From Gammaproteobacteria bacterium (GTDB lineage Bacteria > Pseudomonadota > Gammaproteobacteria > SZUA-152), in NCBI GenBank assembly GCA_030617485.1, contig JAUWVK010000116.1, positions 1-5,384 of the forward strand: a stretch of DNA of 5,384 bases. The letters run 5' to 3'. Shown piece after piece: positions 3,823 to 5,384 of this stretch. The translations under genes and the position numbers were made by a program. Positions within the stretch are counted from its first letter, which is position 1. Every line of letters starts with the position of its first letter. Under the pieces are notes generated by a model. It did no database searches. It saw only the letters and a program-made list of their open reading frames with translations, and was not told the DNA's origin.

Positions 3823-5384
3823 ATGAGCCAAGTCCACATCACTGATACCGTACTGCGCGATGCCCACCAATCGTTACTGGCCACACGCATGCGCACCGAA
3901 GACATGCTGCCCATCTGCAGCAAACTCGATGATGTCGGTTACTGGTCGCTGGAAATGTGGGGCGGCGCTACGTTTGATGCCTGCATTCGATTTTTAAAAG
4001 AAGACCCATGGGAAAGGTTACGACAACTCCGCGAAGCGTTGCCTAATACTCGCCTACAAATGCTGCTGCGCGGTCAAAATCTATTAGGCTATCGCCATTA
4101 TTCTGATGACGTCACCAGGGCATTTGTAAAACTATCCGCAGACAACGGCATTGATGTTTTTCGTATTTTTGATGCGCTTAACGATGTGCGTAACTTGCGA
4201 GTTTCTATCGAAGCCGTCAAAAAAGCTGGCAAACACGCACAGGGTGCTATTAGTTACACCATTAGCCCTGTTCACACAGTGGAACAGTTTGTCGACATGG
4301 CAAAAGAATTACGTGAGATGGGCTGCGATAGCATCGCCATTAAAGACATGGCGGGCTTGCTCACTCCTACCGCGACTGCTGAATTAACCAAAGCGCTGGT
4401 TAGCGCACTGGATGTGCCCGTTCATCTCCATTCTCATGCAACGGCTGGTCTTGCCAGCATGTGCCAAATCAAAGCCATAGAGAATGGATGTCGTCACATT
4501 GATACTGCCGTATCGACGCTGGCCGGAGGAACCAGTCATCCACCAACGGAAAGTATGGTCGCCGCTCTCAGGGACACCGAATACGACACCAAACTTAATC
4601 TCGAAACGTTACAGGAAATAGGTTTTTACTTTTACGAGGTACGTAAAAAATATCATCAGTTTGAAAGCGAGTTCACTGGGCTGGACACGCGGGTACAGGT
4701 GAACCAGGTACCCGGCGGAATGATTTCCAATTTGTCTAACCAGCTCAAAGAACAAGGCGCACTGGAACACATGAACGAAGTGCTGGCGGAAATCCCCCGC
4801 GTTCGTAAAGACCTGGGTTACCCCCCTCTGGTCACACCCACATCACAGATAGTGGGCACACAGGCCTTACTCAATGTACTTTCTGATACTCGTTATAAAA
4901 GCATTACTAACGAAGTAAAACTTTATCTACAAGGTCGTTATGGAAAACCACCGGCCGAAGTCAACGCCTCCGTCCGCCAACAAGCCATTGGTAACGAGGA
5001 TGTCATCATCTGTAGGCCAGCTGATCTTATTGATCCTGAAATGGAAAAATTACGCGATGAAATTGGTGCAACGGCAAAAACTGACGAGGACGTGCTGACC
5101 TATGCAATGTTCCCGGAAATAGGACGCAACTTTCTTGAACAACGTAATGAAGGTACGCTCGTTCCAGAATTACTTGAGCCCGCACCCGGTGATGCACAAG
5201 CCTACTGTGCAGCCGCCACAGAATTCAATGTCGCCATGCACGGCGAAAACTTTCATATCAAGGTTACTGGTACTGGCCACAAAATGCAGGACAAACGTGC
5301 CTTTTATATCAATGTCGATGGTGTTCCAGAAGAAGTCATTATCGAATCACTCGACGAAGTTGTTACTTCTGGCGACATGGAAAC
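3823..5384 (+). CDS. pycB: Pyruvate carboxylase subunit B (OadA-like carboxyltransferase), 3' end cut
   Basis: This subunit moves the carboxyl group from carboxybiotin to pyruvate, giving oxaloacetate. The visible 520 codons cover the HMGL-like carboxyltransferase barrel (about 1-275) and the conserved carboxylase/PYC_OADA region (about 290-490). The metal site is complete: Asp13 in RDAHQSLLATR, Lys174 in AIKDMAG (the lysine that is carbamylated in this family), and His203/His205 in HLHSHATAG. Gln16 and Arg83 (LLRGQN) are at the expected pyruvate-binding positions, and PGGMISNL lies at 297-304. The family has about 600 residues, so the biotinyl domain with its Met-Lys-Met should lie beyond the edge; the last residues are linker. 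The start at 3823 has a weak GGA 7 nt upstream. The in-frame ATG at 3811 (four more residues) has no ribosome binding site but is possible. It lies 37 bp after pycA. The sequence alone fits oxaloacetate decarboxylase alpha; adjacency to pycA argues for pyruvate carboxylase. Confidence 0.93.
   Translation, partial: MSQVHITDTVLRDAHQSLLATRMRTEDMLPICSKLDDVGYWSLEMWGGATFDACIRFLKEDPWERLRQLREALPNTRLQMLLRGQNLLGYRHYSDDVTRAFVKLSADNGIDVFRIFDALNDVRNLRVSIEAVKKAGKHAQGAISYTISPVHTVEQFVDMAKELREMGCDSIAIKDMAGLLTPTATAELTKALVSALDVPVHLHSHATAGLASMCQIKAIENGCRHIDTAVSTLAGGTSHPPTESMVAALRDTEYDTKLNLETLQEIGFYFYEVRKKYHQFESEFTGLDTRVQVNQVPGGMISNLSNQLKEQGALEHMNEVLAEIPRVRKDLGYPPLVTPTSQIVGTQALLNVLSDTRYKSITNEVKLYLQGRYGKPPAEVNASVRQQAIGNEDVIICRPADLIDPEMEKLRDEIGATAKTDEDVLTYAMFPEIGRNFLEQRNEGTLVPELLEPAPGDAQAYCAAATEFNVAMHGENFHIKVTGTGHKMQDKRAFYINVDGVPEEVIIESLDEVVTSGDME

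Noticed and set aside
1..5384. A novel defence, mobile or otherwise undescribed gene system
   Set aside because: All five genes belong to well-known core families, there are no transposase, integrase, repeat-array or unknown-protein signals, and no unexplained stretch exceeds about 260 bp.

Overview
The window comes from a bacterial chromosome, most likely a gammaproteobacterium. The evidence is the gene order yceD-rpmF-plsX, a YceD protein with the proteobacterial ending NPFAVLAQLKK, and a two-subunit pyruvate carboxylase whose biotin carboxylase subunit resembles the Pseudomonas type as I recall it. Genus cannot be fixed from these five genes. Everything recognisable is core metabolism or ribosome biogenesis. 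I see no phage, transposon, CRISPR, toxin-antitoxin or RNA gene, and I do not find a previously undescribed system.

Left half (minus strand, 1-2109): yceD (DUF177, linked to 23S rRNA), rpmF (ribosomal protein L32) and the start of plsX (acyl-ACP:phosphate acyltransferase, phospholipid synthesis) lie in that transcription order. This conserved cluster links ribosome assembly to membrane lipid synthesis. plsX runs off the left edge, with 336 codons visible. A strong candidate sigma70 promoter (TTGACA, 17 bp, TAGAAT) ends only 9 bp before the yceD ATG, so the message may be nearly leaderless. A 7-bp palindrome lies before rpmF. The 244-bp rpmF-plsX gap holds two stem-loops and an 11-bp direct repeat.

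Middle (2110-2366): this is the divergent control region. It carries the yceD promoter, a candidate promoter for the rightward genes (TTGACA, 18 bp, GATATT), three TGTAAC hexamers within a nested inverted-repeat structure, and a 14-bp near-perfect palindrome just upstream of pycA.

Right half (plus strand, 2367-5384): pycA (biotin carboxylase subunit) is followed by pycB (carboxyltransferase subunit, OadA-like). pycB is cut by the right edge before its biotinyl domain. Together they should carboxylate pyruvate to oxaloacetate: PycA carboxylates the biotin carried by PycB, and the PycB carboxyltransferase domain passes the carboxyl group to pyruvate. This is an anaplerotic feed to the TCA cycle and gluconeogenesis. 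No LysR-type regulator gene lies beside pycA, unlike the arrangement I recall in Pseudomonas.
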